Assembly: GCA_963717255.1 (NCBI GenBank)
Contig: CAVQVT010000014.1
Span: 73,345 to 137,344 of the forward strand
Direction: 5' to 3'
DNA: 64,000 nucleotides
Source: CAIYQJ01 sp963717255
Lineage (GTDB): Bacteria; Chloroflexota; Limnocylindria; Limnocylindrales; CSP1-4
The position numbers and the translations under genes were made by a program. The notes under the pieces were generated by a model, which saw only the letters and a list, made by a program, of their open reading frames with translations, was not told where the DNA came from and searched no databases. Every line of letters begins with the position of its first letter. Within the stretch, counting starts at the first letter, position 1. This document shows positions 43,237 through 51,564 of this stretch, in pieces.

Positions 43237-44232
43237 ATGACGTTCCCCCAGCTCCCCGGCCGACCCGCCGCGTCCGTGACGGCCGTCGCGATCATCTCCC
43301 TCCTCGCCGTCGGCGCCTGCTCGTCCGGCACCGGGACGAGCGGCTCGGTCGCCGCCGCGTCCATGGCGGTGGCGACGGCGACGAACGCCGCGTTCGACGG
43401 ATGGCCGCTGCCGGGGCAGGCGTCAACGACCAGCTTCATCCCCGTCCTCGCGTCGGCCGAGAACGTGGTCGGGCGATCGCGCTTCCTCCTCACGCTCGTG
43501 GACCGGGACAACCGGCCCATCGCGTCGCCGGATCGCAAGGTCACGCTGAAGATGTTCGACCTGGCGAAAGACCCGGTGAACCCCGCGCAGACCGTCGCCG
43601 CGGACTTCCTCTGGGCGATCGAGGGAGAGCGCGGCTTCTACGTCGCCTCCGTGGACTTCCGGCAGGCGGGCGAGTGGGGCGTGGAGGTCGACGTCGCCCG
43701 GCAGGGCGCCGCCCCGGAGGCCGCCCGCGTCCGCTTCGACGTGCAGCCCACGGGGACGAGCGTCCAGGTCGGTGAGCGTGCGCCGAGCGTCGAGACCCCC
43801 ACCCTCCCGGACGCCGGCGGCGACGTGCGGAGGCTCTCGACCGACCCGAGCCCCGACCCGTCCCTCTACGCGACGTCCGTGAAGGGAGCGCTGGACGCGC
43901 ACGAGCCGTTCGTCCTCGTCTTCGCCACGCCGGCCTTCTGCCAGAGTCGCGTCTGCGGCCCCACGCTCGACATCGTGAAGAAGGTGAAGGCGGCCGAGCC
44001 GGACGTCACCTTCATCAACGTGGAGCCGTACCAGGTAGCCTGGAAGGACGGTTCCCTCCAGCCGGTCCTCGACGCGAACGGCCAGCTGACGCCGGTCCCG
44101 TCGGTGGAGGCGTACGGCCTGCTCGTGGAGCCCTGGATCTTCGTCGTGGACCGCGACGGGGTGGTCCGCGGCTCGTTCGAGGCGGTCGTCTCCGAGAAGG
44201 AGCTTCAGACCGCGATCGACGCGGTGAAGTAG
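43237..44232 (+). CDS. Thioredoxin-fold lipoprotein with C-x4-C motif
   Basis: A 331-residue lipoprotein; the lipobox ends A-V-G-A-C with C28. An N-terminal beta-rich domain (about 60-165) includes R-F-L-L-T-L-V-D-R-D-N-R-P and G-V-E-V-D-V-A. A thioredoxin-like domain follows with P-F-V-L-V-F-A-T-P-A-F-C-Q-S-R-V-C-G-P (C235 and C240) and V-E-P-W-I-F-V-V-D-R-D-G-V-V-R-G-S-F-E. The two cysteines are separated by four residues, not two (thioredoxin) or three (Sco). It diverges from ctaA-ctaB, so a role in cytochrome oxidase copper or disulfide assembly is plausible but inferred. Confidence 0.75.
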   Translation: MTFPQLPGRPAASVTAVAIISLLAVGACSSGTGTSGSVAAASMAVATATNAAFDGWPLPGQASTTSFIPVLASAENVVGRSRFLLTLVDRDNRPIASPDRKVTLKMFDLAKDPVNPAQTVAADFLWAIEGERGFYVASVDFRQAGEWGVEVDVARQGAAPEAARVRFDVQPTGTSVQVGERAPSVETPTLPDAGGDVRRLSTDPSPDPSLYATSVKGALDAHEPFVLVFATPAFCQSRVCGPTLDIVKKVKAAEPDVTFINVEPYQVAWKDGSLQPVLDANGQLTPVPSVEAYGLLVEPWIFVVDRDGVVRGSFEAVVSEKELQTAIDAVK

Positions 44233-44393
44233 ACGCCGACCGAACGGAGCGACATACGGCCCTTCCGCCGCGGTGCCCGCCGCGCGACGGTGGGAGGCGC
44301 GCGGGGGGCGAAGAGACGCGGGCCACACAGCGGCCGCCGGGTCCGCGTCGAGCCACTGGCGAGACCGACCCGCCCTGGCATGAGGGTTGCCCG

Positions 44394-44723
44394 ATGGCGA
44401 TCCACGCACCCGCCCATCGTCCCCCGTTCCACTTCCACCTCGCCTGGCCCCACCTCGGCGAGGCCGCGTCGGGCATCGTGACCGCGCTCGTCGTCCTCGC
44501 CGCGATCGTGGTGGTCGCGTGGGTCGCGTCGCTTGCTCTCGCGCCATCCGCCGGCACCACGGCGGAGTCCCGGAGCATCGTCCAGTTCCGCGCCGCCGAG
44601 CGAGCCCCGCTCTTCACCGAGGCGGACGGCCTGGTTCTGTTCCGGGCGGGCGAGCGCGCGCCCGCGTTCACCGAGACCGACAGCCTCGTGATCTTCCGCG
44701 CGGGGGAGCGCGACAGCCGCTGA
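44394..44723 (+). CDS. Small membrane protein with a triplicated V-x-F-R-A-x-E-R tail
   Basis: A 109-residue protein. A His/Pro-rich N-terminus (H-A-P-A-H-R-P-P-F-H-F-H-L-A-W-P-H) precedes one strong helix (G-I-V-T-A-L-V-V-L-A-A-I-V-V-V-A-W-V). The tail holds three repeats about 18 residues apart: S-I-V-Q-F-R-A-A-E-R-A-P, G-L-V-L-F-R-A-G-E-R-A-P and S-L-V-I-F-R-A-G-E-R. The units are joined by L/A-F-T-E-x-D. No family was recognised. Composition and codon use match neighbouring genes, so I regard it as real. The position behind the thioredoxin-fold lipoprotein, same strand, suggests but does not prove a link. Confidence 0.65.
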   Translation: MAIHAPAHRPPFHFHLAWPHLGEAASGIVTALVVLAAIVVVAWVASLALAPSAGTTAESRSIVQFRAAERAPLFTEADGLVLFRAGERAPAFTETDSLVIFRAGERDSR

Positions 44724-44735
44724 CCCGCGCCGCCG

Positions 44736-44777
44736 CGGGCCCGGGAGCCGCTCGATGGGCGGCGACCCCCGGGCCCG
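44736..44777. terminator. Long hairpin between convergent genes
   Basis: A perfect 10-bp outer stem, CGGGCCCGGG (44736-44745) with CCCGGGCCCG (44768-44777), and an inner CCGC/GCGG stem. It sits between the stops at 44723 (+) and 44784 (-). Confidence 0.65.
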
Positions 44778-44783
44778 TCCCGT

Positions 44784-46340
44784 TCAGAGCCTCCCGGGAT
44801 AGCCGGTGATCCGGCGGATCTCCTCGTAGAGCGGACGCAGGCGCCCGTACATCCGCCGGTAGACCCTCGCGTACAGCTCGTCGTAGAGGGCGTGGTTCGC
44901 GGCGTCCGGCTCGCGGACCGAGGCGACGCGGGTCATCTCCCGCACGGCGGCCGGGAAGTCCGGGTGGATCCCGAGGCCCACGGCCGCGTCGATCGCGGCG
45001 CCCAGGCCGGACGCCTCGTGCGTGTGCGGGCGCGCCGCCGGGAGCCCGAAGACGTCGGCCGCCAGCTGGACCGCCCGGTCGCTCTGGGCGCCGCCGCCCG
45101 CGACGCGGAGCTCCGTCACCTTCACGCCCGTCCGCTTCTCGGTCCGCTCCATCCCCTCCCGGAGGGCGTACGCGAGGCCCTCGAGGATCGCGCGATAGAC
45201 GTGCGCCCGGGTGTGGACGTCGCCGAACCCGATGATCGCGCCCTTCGCCTCCGGGCCCGGCACGCGCAGGCCGGGCGACCAGTACGGCTGGAGGGTGAGG
45301 CCGAGCGAACCCGGCTGGGACCGACGCGAGGAGGTCGTCGAGCACCCGGTGCGCGGGCACGCCGAGCTCGGCTGCGCGCGCGTCCTCGGCATGGCCGAAC
45401 TGGCGACGGAACCACTCGACCATCCAGAACCCGCGGTAGACGGAGAGCTCGAGCGACCACGCGCCGGGGACCGCGGCCGAATAGGCCGGGAGGTACGGGA
45501 TCGCCTCGACGTACCGGCGCTGCGTCGTGTTGAACGTGGCGGTCGTCCCGAACGAGAGCGCGCCGATCGAGGACTCGAGGGCGCCGGAGCCGAGGACCTC
45601 GCAGGCCTTGTCGGCCGCGGCGGCGATGAGGGGCAGGCCGGCCGGGATCCCGGTCGCGTCGGCGGCGGCCGGCACGATCTCGCCGAGCGGCTGCGCCACC
45701 GGCACGAGGCCCGGGAGCGTCGTCGGATCGAACGGCGCGCCGATCCATTGCCAGTCACCGGCGGCCGACCACCGCTGGCGCTTGTAGTCGAACGGGAGGA
45801 GGCCGACCTGGCTGCCGACCGAGTCGGCATACCGGCCGGTCAGCCGGTGGACGAGGAAGCCCGAGAGCAGCAGGTAGTGCGCCGTCCGCGACCAGACCTC
45901 GGGCTCCTCTCGGGAGATCCAGTTCGCCTCCAGTCGGCCCGAAGCGAAGCCACCGTCTCCGTCACGCCGATCGCCCGGAACAGGAGACCCCACCTCCCGC
46001 CGATCGGCGGGAGTCCCTCGACGCGCCGCTGGTCGAGCCAGACGATCGCCGGTCGCAGCGGGCGACCGTCGGCATCGAGCACCACCACGGTCGCTCGCTG
46101 GGTCGTGAGCGCGACGCCGGCGAGCGAGCCGCGATCGAACCCGCCCGCCCAGAGCGCGGCGCACGCCTCGCCGATCGCACGCCAGTAGAGCTCGGGGTCC
46201 TGCTCCGCCCAGCCCGGGTGCGGGCTGACGTACGGCTCGATGGGGACCCTGGCCGCCGCGACGACCTCGCCGCGCGGGTCGAAGGCGAGCGCCCGGATGC
46301 TCTGGGTGCCCACGTCGATCGCGAGGATCCGGTCACCCAT
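44784..46340 (-). CDS. FGGY-family carbohydrate kinase, two frame changes
   Basis: A protein of about 518 residues. The N-terminal ATPase part reads I-L-A-I-D-V-G-T-Q-S-I-R-A-L-A-F and G-W-A-E-Q-D-P-E-L-Y-W, then A-I-V-W-L-D-Q-R-R. The frame changes near 45950 (resuming N-W-I-S-R-E-E-P-E-V-W) and again near 45315 (one extra G; resuming G-S-L-G-L-T-L-Q-P-Y-W). The C-terminal part has I-L-E-G-L-A-Y-A-L-R-E and the FGGY signature region E-L-R-V-A-G-G-G-A-Q-S-D. The sugar or polyol substrate is unclear; xylulose, glycerol or a related polyol are candidates. The ATG overlaps the end of the FAD oxidase gene by 8 bp, so the two work from one message. Confidence 0.78.
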
Positions 46341-47958
46341 GGGCCGCCGCCCGTGCGGGCCCCTCCACGAGCGTGCCGGGCGCCATGATCCCATCCGGGT
46401 CGAAGGTCGCCGCGACCGCTTCGATCGCGCGGATCCCGAGCGCGCCCTTCTCGGCGGGGAGGTACGCGCGGTGGTCCCGGCCCACGCCGTGCTGGTGGCT
46501 GATCGTCCCCCCGAGGTCCACGATGACGCGGCTCGCCGCGCCCTTCACGGTCCGCCAGCGCGCGAGCGTCGCGTCCGGGTCGGCCGCAAGGCGAAAGACG
46601 TAGGTGACGTAGACGCTCGAGCCGCTCGGGTAGACGTGCGAGAGGTGCGCGAAGGCATGCACCTTCTCGCCATCGGGCTCAAGCGCGCGTCGCATCATCG
46701 GCGCCAGGCCGGCGAGGAGGCGGGGCACGACCGACCAGTCGGCCGCCGTCTCCAGCGTGTCCACCGCGTAGCCGGCGGCCCAGAGCGCGTCACGCAGGTA
46801 CGGCGTACGGAACCGGTTCTTCCGCCACTCCTCCCCCACCCGCGGCACGCGGACCCCGCCGTGGCGACCGAGGATGGCGAACGCCTCGAGGAGGGCGACC
46901 GTCACCGTCGCGTGCGCACCCGCCGCGCCCACGATCGCCATCGCCCGCCCGCGCCCCGCCCCGCGGGCGCCGAGGTACGCGCGCAGCGCGCGCATCGTCC
47001 GCGCGTGCCCGGCCAGCGCCAGGTTCGTCTCCGTCTCCGCCGGCGTCGACAGCCGGATCATCGACAGCGGCAGCTCCGCCGCGGCGAGCTTGCGGACGGC
47101 CGCGGACCCGCTCTCCCAGTCGGGGAAGAAGACCGCGTGGAACCGCTCCTCCTCGGGGAGCGGCGAGGTCCGGAGGATCGCCTCGGTGACGATCCCCAGG
47201 CGCCCCTCCGAGCCGAGCACGAGCTGACGGAGGTCGGGCCCGGCCGCCGAGGCGGGGTGCGGAGGCATCGGCAGGGTCCCGGCCGGCGACTCGACCGTGC
47301 CTCCGGCGAGGCGCTCGTCGATCCGCCCGTAGCCGATGGACTGCTGCCCGACGGACCGCGTGGCGACCCAGCCGCCGACGGTCGAGAGCTCCCAGCTCTG
47401 CGGGTAGTGGCCCAGCGTCCGGCCGACCTCCGCGAGCGCGGCCTCCACGCCGGGGCCGGTGGTCCCGGGCCCGAACGTCGCGAGACCGGCTGCCTCGTTC
47501 CATCGCGTCAGGCCGGACATCCGCCCGAGGTCCACCGACAGGTACGGCGCGTCGCCTTCGGGGGCGGCGAGCTGGCCGAGCACGCTGGTGCCGCCGCCGT
47601 ACGGCACCACGCGCGCGCCGATCCCCGCGGCCCAGCCGAGGAGGTCGTGGACGTCGGTCGCGCTCGCGGGTCGCGCGACGCCATCCGGGACGCGACCGAC
47701 CCGGCCGCTCCGCAGCGCGACCCAGTCCGGGAGGCTCTGGCCCCGGGCGTGGCGAAGCCGGTCCTCGGCGTCGGACGACACGAGTGGATGGGGCGGGAGC
47801 GAGGGCACGCCCGCCGCCTCGACGGCGGCGACGGCCTCGTCGAGCGTCGCGTCCGCCGGGGGGACGGCCGGCCCGACGACCCGCAGGAGGAACGCATCGG
47901 CGCCATCGGGGAGCGTGAACGCCTCGGCGTCGTCGCCCCAGCCGTTCCAGCGTCGCAT
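46333..47958 (-). CDS. FAD-binding oxidase related to alkyl-dihydroxyacetonephosphate synthase
   Basis: A 541-residue VAO/PCMH-family flavoprotein. The N-terminus M-R-R-W-N-G-W-G is typical of AGPS-like bacterial oxidases. The FAD domain has V-V-P-Y-G-G-G-T-S-V-L-G, S-V-D-L-G-R-M, G-H-Y-P-Q-S-W-E-L-S-T-V-G-G-W-V-A-T-R-S-V-G-Q-Q-S and L-G-S-E-G-R-L-G-I-V-T. The cap ends with T-I-S-H-Q-H-G-V-G-R-D-H, the His-rich active-site stretch of this family. It may make alkyl-glycerone phosphate for ether lipids or oxidise a hydroxy-acid or polyol phosphate. The ATG at 47958 follows GGGAGGTGAC, which decides the start. Confidence 0.85.
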   Translation of the reverse strand: MRRWNGWGDDAEAFTLPDGADAFLLRVVGPAVPPADATLDEAVAAVEAAGVPSLPPHPLVSSDAEDRLRHARGQSLPDWVALRSGRVGRVPDGVARPASATDVHDLLGWAAGIGARVVPYGGGTSVLGQLAAPEGDAPYLSVDLGRMSGLTRWNEAAGLATFGPGTTGPGVEAALAEVGRTLGHYPQSWELSTVGGWVATRSVGQQSIGYGRIDERLAGGTVESPAGTLPMPPHPASAAGPDLRQLVLGSEGRLGIVTEAILRTSPLPEEERFHAVFFPDWESGSAAVRKLAAAELPLSMIRLSTPAETETNLALAGHARTMRALRAYLGARGAGRGRAMAIVGAAGAHATVTVALLEAFAILGRHGGVRVPRVGEEWRKNRFRTPYLRDALWAAGYAVDTLETAADWSVVPRLLAGLAPMMRRALEPDGEKVHAFAHLSHVYPSGSSVYVTYVFRLAADPDATLARWRTVKGAASRVIVDLGGTISHQHGVGRDHRAYLPAEKGALGIRAIEAVAATFDPDGIMAPGTLVEGPARAAAHG

Positions 47959-48031
47959 CGTCACCTCCCCGGCTGGCCGCCGACTCCGGGGGCGCTCCCG
48001 GGCGGTCGGCCGCGCCGCCGGATCGCTCCCA

Positions 48032-49696
48032 TCATGCGCCGCCGGTCACCGCCGCGTGGCCGGCATCCAGGACGACCACCCGATCCACCCGGCCCGCCAC
48101 GGTCGCCCGGTGCGAGATCACCAGCGTCGTCCGCCCTGCCATGAACGGCGCGAGCGAATCGAGCAGCCGGCTCTCGGTCGCGACGTCGAGGTTCGCGGTG
48201 GCCTCGTCGAGGACCAGGATCGGCGCGTCCTTGAGGATCGCCCGGGCGATCGCGAGGCGTTGCCGCTCGCCGCCCGAGAGCCGCACCCCGTCCTCCCCGA
48301 TCCGCGTCTCGTAGCCGTCGGGCAGAGCGAGGATCGTGTCGTGGAGCTGGGCGATCCGGCAGGCCGCCTCCATCTCCTCGTCGGTCGCATCCGCGTCGGC
48401 GACGGCGAGGTTGTCGCGGACCGTCGCGTTGAACAGGTGGACCTGCTGCGAGACGACGCCGAAGGCCCGTCGCACGTCGTCCGCCCGGTACGCGTGGAGG
48501 TCGTGGCCGCCGATGCGGATCTCGCCCTCGCGGTAGTCCCGGAAGCGCAGGAGGAGGTCCACCAGGGTGGACTTCCCGGCCCCGCTCGGACCCACGAGGG
48601 CAAGGCTGCCGCCCGCCGGGATCGCCAGGTCCAGCCCGTCGAGGACGTACGGCTCGGCCGGGTCGTACCGGAACCGGAGCCCCCGGATCTCCAGGTCGTG
48701 GGTGACGGGGCCCGGCGCCGGTTCCGGCGGGTCGGCCACCTCCGGTTCCGTGTCCACGAGCTCGAAGAGGCGCGCGGCCGCCCGGTCCGTCGTGTCGAGC
48801 AGCTGCGCCGAGAGCGACAGGGGCGCGACCGCTTCGAAGCTGGCCATGGCAGCCAGAGGGATCGTGGCGAGCAGGACGCCGTCGAGCCGGCCGCCCGTGA
48901 CGAGAGGGATCGCGAGGCCGAGGACCGTCACGCCTGCGAGGCTCGTGCAGAGCGCGACGAGCGCGGCGTTCAGGCCGCGGACCTCGGCGAGCCGCTCGGC
49001 CGCGTGGTCGAGCGAACGGCCGGCCGCGAGGGTGCGCGTGCGGTGGCGGTCGCCCTCCCCGAGGACCAGGAGGTCGGCGACGCCGCGGATCCCGTCCACC
49101 AGGAGCACGCTCGACTCCGCGCGCGCGGACACGACCGCGGAGGCGGGCGCGCGGGTCAGCCGGCGGCTGAGGACGGGCAGGACGACTCCGGTGAGGACGA
49201 GGAACGCGAGGAGCGCGAGCCCGAGGACCGGGTCGAAGGCGCCGAGCAGGATCGACGCGAGCGCGGTCACGAGCGCGGCCACGACCGGCGGGACCAGGAC
49301 GCGGACGTACAGGTCCTCCAGCGTGTCGATGTCGGCGACGATCCGGGCGAGGAGATCGCCGCTGTGGTGCGCGGAGAGCCGGGCCGGCGCCAGCGGCTCG
49401 ATCGCCCCGTAGAACCAGGTGCGGAGCCCGGCGAGGATCCGGAGCGTCGCCCGGTGCGTCGCGTAGCGCTCGAGGTAGCGGAAGACGGCGCGCGAGATCG
49501 CGAGGACGCGGACGGCCGTGATCGCGAGCGCCACCTCCGCGACGTTCGTGACGATCGCCGCCTTCGAGATCAGGTAGGCGGAGACCGCCATGAGGCCCAC
49601 GCTCGACCCGATCGCGGCGAAGCCGAGCAGGGCGCCGACGACGATCCACCACCGGTGGCGGGCCATGAGCCCGAGCTCGCGCCGGAAGGTGCTCAC
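48032..49696 (-). CDS. cydC: Heterodimeric ABC exporter subunit CydC
   Basis: A 554-residue ABC exporter half: six helices (about 15-300), then an ATPase with Walker A G-P-S-G-A-G-K-S-T, signature L-S-G-G-E-R-Q-R-L and Walker B I-L-V-L-D-E-A-T-A-N-L-D. With CydD it exports glutathione/cysteine, or supplies heme-thiol balance, needed for cytochrome bd assembly. The GTG at 49696 overlaps the cydD stop as GTGA. Last gene of cydA-cydB-cydD-cydC. Confidence 0.92.
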   Translation of the reverse strand: MSTFRRELGLMARHRWWIVVGALLGFAAIGSSVGLMAVSAYLISKAAIVTNVAEVALAITAVRVLAISRAVFRYLERYATHRATLRILAGLRTWFYGAIEPLAPARLSAHHSGDLLARIVADIDTLEDLYVRVLVPPVVAALVTALASILLGAFDPVLGLALLAFLVLTGVVLPVLSRRLTRAPASAVVSARAESSVLLVDGIRGVADLLVLGEGDRHRTRTLAAGRSLDHAAERLAEVRGLNAALVALCTSLAGVTVLGLAIPLVTGGRLDGVLLATIPLAAMASFEAVAPLSLSAQLLDTTDRAAARLFELVDTEPEVADPPEPAPGPVTHDLEIRGLRFRYDPAEPYVLDGLDLAIPAGGSLALVGPSGAGKSTLVDLLLRFRDYREGEIRIGGHDLHAYRADDVRRAFGVVSQQVHLFNATVRDNLAVADADATDEEMEAACRIAQLHDTILALPDGYETRIGEDGVRLSGGERQRLAIARAILKDAPILVLDEATANLDVATESRLLDSLAPFMAGRTTLVISHRATVAGRVDRVVVLDAGHAAVTGGA

Positions 49697-51486
49697 GACC
49701 CGCCCTCCGCCTCGATCGCGACGAGCCGCCGGTACGGACCATCGTGGAGCAGAAGGTCGGCCGGAGGTCCGACCTCCACCGACCTCCCTTCGGCGAGGAC
49801 GGCGACGACGTCCGCCTCGGCGGCCAGCCGGAGCCGGTGGGAGATGACGAGGACGGTGCGCCGACGCACCAGGCGTCGGACCGCGTCCACGATCGCGGCC
49901 TCGCTCGCCGCGTCGAGGTGCGACGTCGCCTCGTCGAGGATGACGAACGGCGCGTCGCGCAGGAAGGCCCGCGCGATCGCGATCCGCTGCTGCTGCCCGC
50001 CGGACAGCCGTGCCCCTTCCTCGCCGAGCGGCGTCGCGTAGCCGAGCGGCAGCGCACGGATGAAGACGTCCGCGCCCGCCTCGCGGGCGGCCGCGTCCAC
50101 CTCCGCGTCGGTGGCGTCCGGGCGTGCGAGCCGGATGTTGTCGGCGACGGTCCCGGCGAACAGGTGCGGCGCCTGGGGGACCCAGGCGATCGAGCGACGC
50201 CACGCCGCGGGGTCGATCGAGACGAGAGGGACGCCGTCCACCGTGACGGTGCCCCCGTCCGCTTCCAGGAACCGGAGGAGGAGGCTTGCGACGGTGGACT
50301 TCCCGGCGCCGGTCTCCCCCACGAGGGCGAGGGTCCGGCCCCGCGGGATGACGAGGTCGAGGCCGCGAAGCGCCGGGCGGCGACCGCCCTCATACGCGAC
50401 GCGGACACCGGCGAGGCGGATCTCGGGCGGGGCCGCGACGGGCGCCGGAGCGGCCACGGCTCCCGGTGCGGCCACAGACGGCACCTGGACCGCGGCCGCC
50501 GCCCGTGGCCCCGGCGAGTCCAGGATCTCGAGCATCCGCTCGGCCGCCGCGTCGCCGGCCGCCCCGGCGTGGAACCGGATCGCGAGCTGGCGCAGCGGCA
50601 GGAAGAACTCCGGCGTCACGATGAGGACCGCGAGCGCCCGCTCGAAGTCCATCGTCCCGGCCATGAGGCGGAGGCTCACCTCCACCGCGACCAGGGCCGT
50701 CGCGACCGTGCCCCCCCACTCGAGGACCAGGGCGGTCTGGAAGGCGGTCCGGAGGACCTCCATCGTGGTGTCGCCGTACGTGCGGCTGATCGCTCCGACG
50801 TTCTCGACCTGCTCCTCGCTCCGGCCGAACATCTTCAGCGTCGCGATCCCGCGGAGCATGTCGGCGAAGAAGGCGCTCATCCATCGCAGCTCGACGAATC
50901 GCTGCTGGGTGATCGCCTTCGCGCGGCCGCCGATGAGCGCGAGGAGGAGGACCAGCACGGGGCCCGTCACGACGAGCACGAGCGCCGTGAGCGGGTCGAG
51001 AACGACCGTCACGCCGAGCACCAGCACCGGCACGAGGACGGCGAGCGCCCGCGCCGGCTGGAACGAGACGACCCAGGCGTCGAGCGTCTCCATCCCGGCC
51101 GTCAGGACGCTCACCAGCTCGCCGGTCCGCTCCCCGCCGGCGAAGACGGGCCCCAGCCGCAGCAGCCGGTCCGTGAGCGCGGCGCGCAGCGTCCCCTTCA
51201 GGCCGCTCGAGGCCCGCTGGGCAAGGACCTCGGCCGCCCACACGAGCCCCGCGCGGACGAACGCGAGGACGGCCACCGCGGCGAGGAGCGGAAGAACGGA
51301 GGAGAGGTCCGCGCCGCCGATGAAGACCCGCGCGACGATCGCGGCGAGCAGGAAGGCCGCGACCACGACCAGCGCCGCAGCGATGAAGCCGCAGGCGATC
51401 GCGGCACGGAGCCGGAGACGCGCGGCCGGATCGAGGGCAAGGAGCCTCGCCGCAGGCGCCGGCGCGCGTCGCGGCAGCGCGATCAC
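49693..51486 (-). CDS. cydD: Heterodimeric ABC exporter subunit CydD
   Basis: A 597-residue ABC exporter half. The membrane domain includes L-K-G-T-L-R-A-A-L-T-D-R-L-L-R-L-G-P, R-G-I-A-T-L-K-M-F-G-R-S and V-T-P-E-F-F-L-P-L-R-Q-L, typical of CydD. An Ala/Pro-rich linker leads to the ATPase: G-E-T-G-A-G-K-S-T, L-S-G-G-Q-Q-Q-R-I and F-V-I-L-D-E-A-T-S-H-L-D. It partners with the overlapping cydC. A hairpin lies in the 78-bp gap behind cydB. Confidence 0.93.
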   Translation of the reverse strand: MIALPRRAPAPAARLLALDPAARLRLRAAIACGFIAAALVVVAAFLLAAIVARVFIGGADLSSVLPLLAAVAVLAFVRAGLVWAAEVLAQRASSGLKGTLRAALTDRLLRLGPVFAGGERTGELVSVLTAGMETLDAWVVSFQPARALAVLVPVLVLGVTVVLDPLTALVLVVTGPVLVLLLALIGGRAKAITQQRFVELRWMSAFFADMLRGIATLKMFGRSEEQVENVGAISRTYGDTTMEVLRTAFQTALVLEWGGTVATALVAVEVSLRLMAGTMDFERALAVLIVTPEFFLPLRQLAIRFHAGAAGDAAAERMLEILDSPGPRAAAAVQVPSVAAPGAVAAPAPVAAPPEIRLAGVRVAYEGGRRPALRGLDLVIPRGRTLALVGETGAGKSTVASLLLRFLEADGGTVTVDGVPLVSIDPAAWRRSIAWVPQAPHLFAGTVADNIRLARPDATDAEVDAAAREAGADVFIRALPLGYATPLGEEGARLSGGQQQRIAIARAFLRDAPFVILDEATSHLDAASEAAIVDAVRRLVRRRTVLVISHRLRLAAEADVVAVLAEGRSVEVGPPADLLLHDGPYRRLVAIEAEGGS

Positions 51487-51503
51487 CGGCCCGGCACGAG
51501 GCT

Positions 51504-51528
51504 GACGGCGGGCGCACGGCCCGCCGTC
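51504..51528 (-). promoter_or_regulatory. Intercistronic hairpin between cydB and cydD
   Basis: A perfect 10-bp stem, GACGGCGGGC with GCCCGCCGTC, and a 5-nt loop, in the gap between cydB and cydD. It could protect the cydAB message or partly end transcription, keeping the exporter below the oxidase. No T tract. Confidence 0.55.
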
Positions 51529-51564
51529 ACCGGATGGGACGCCATGGGGCCGCCGCGGCGGCCG

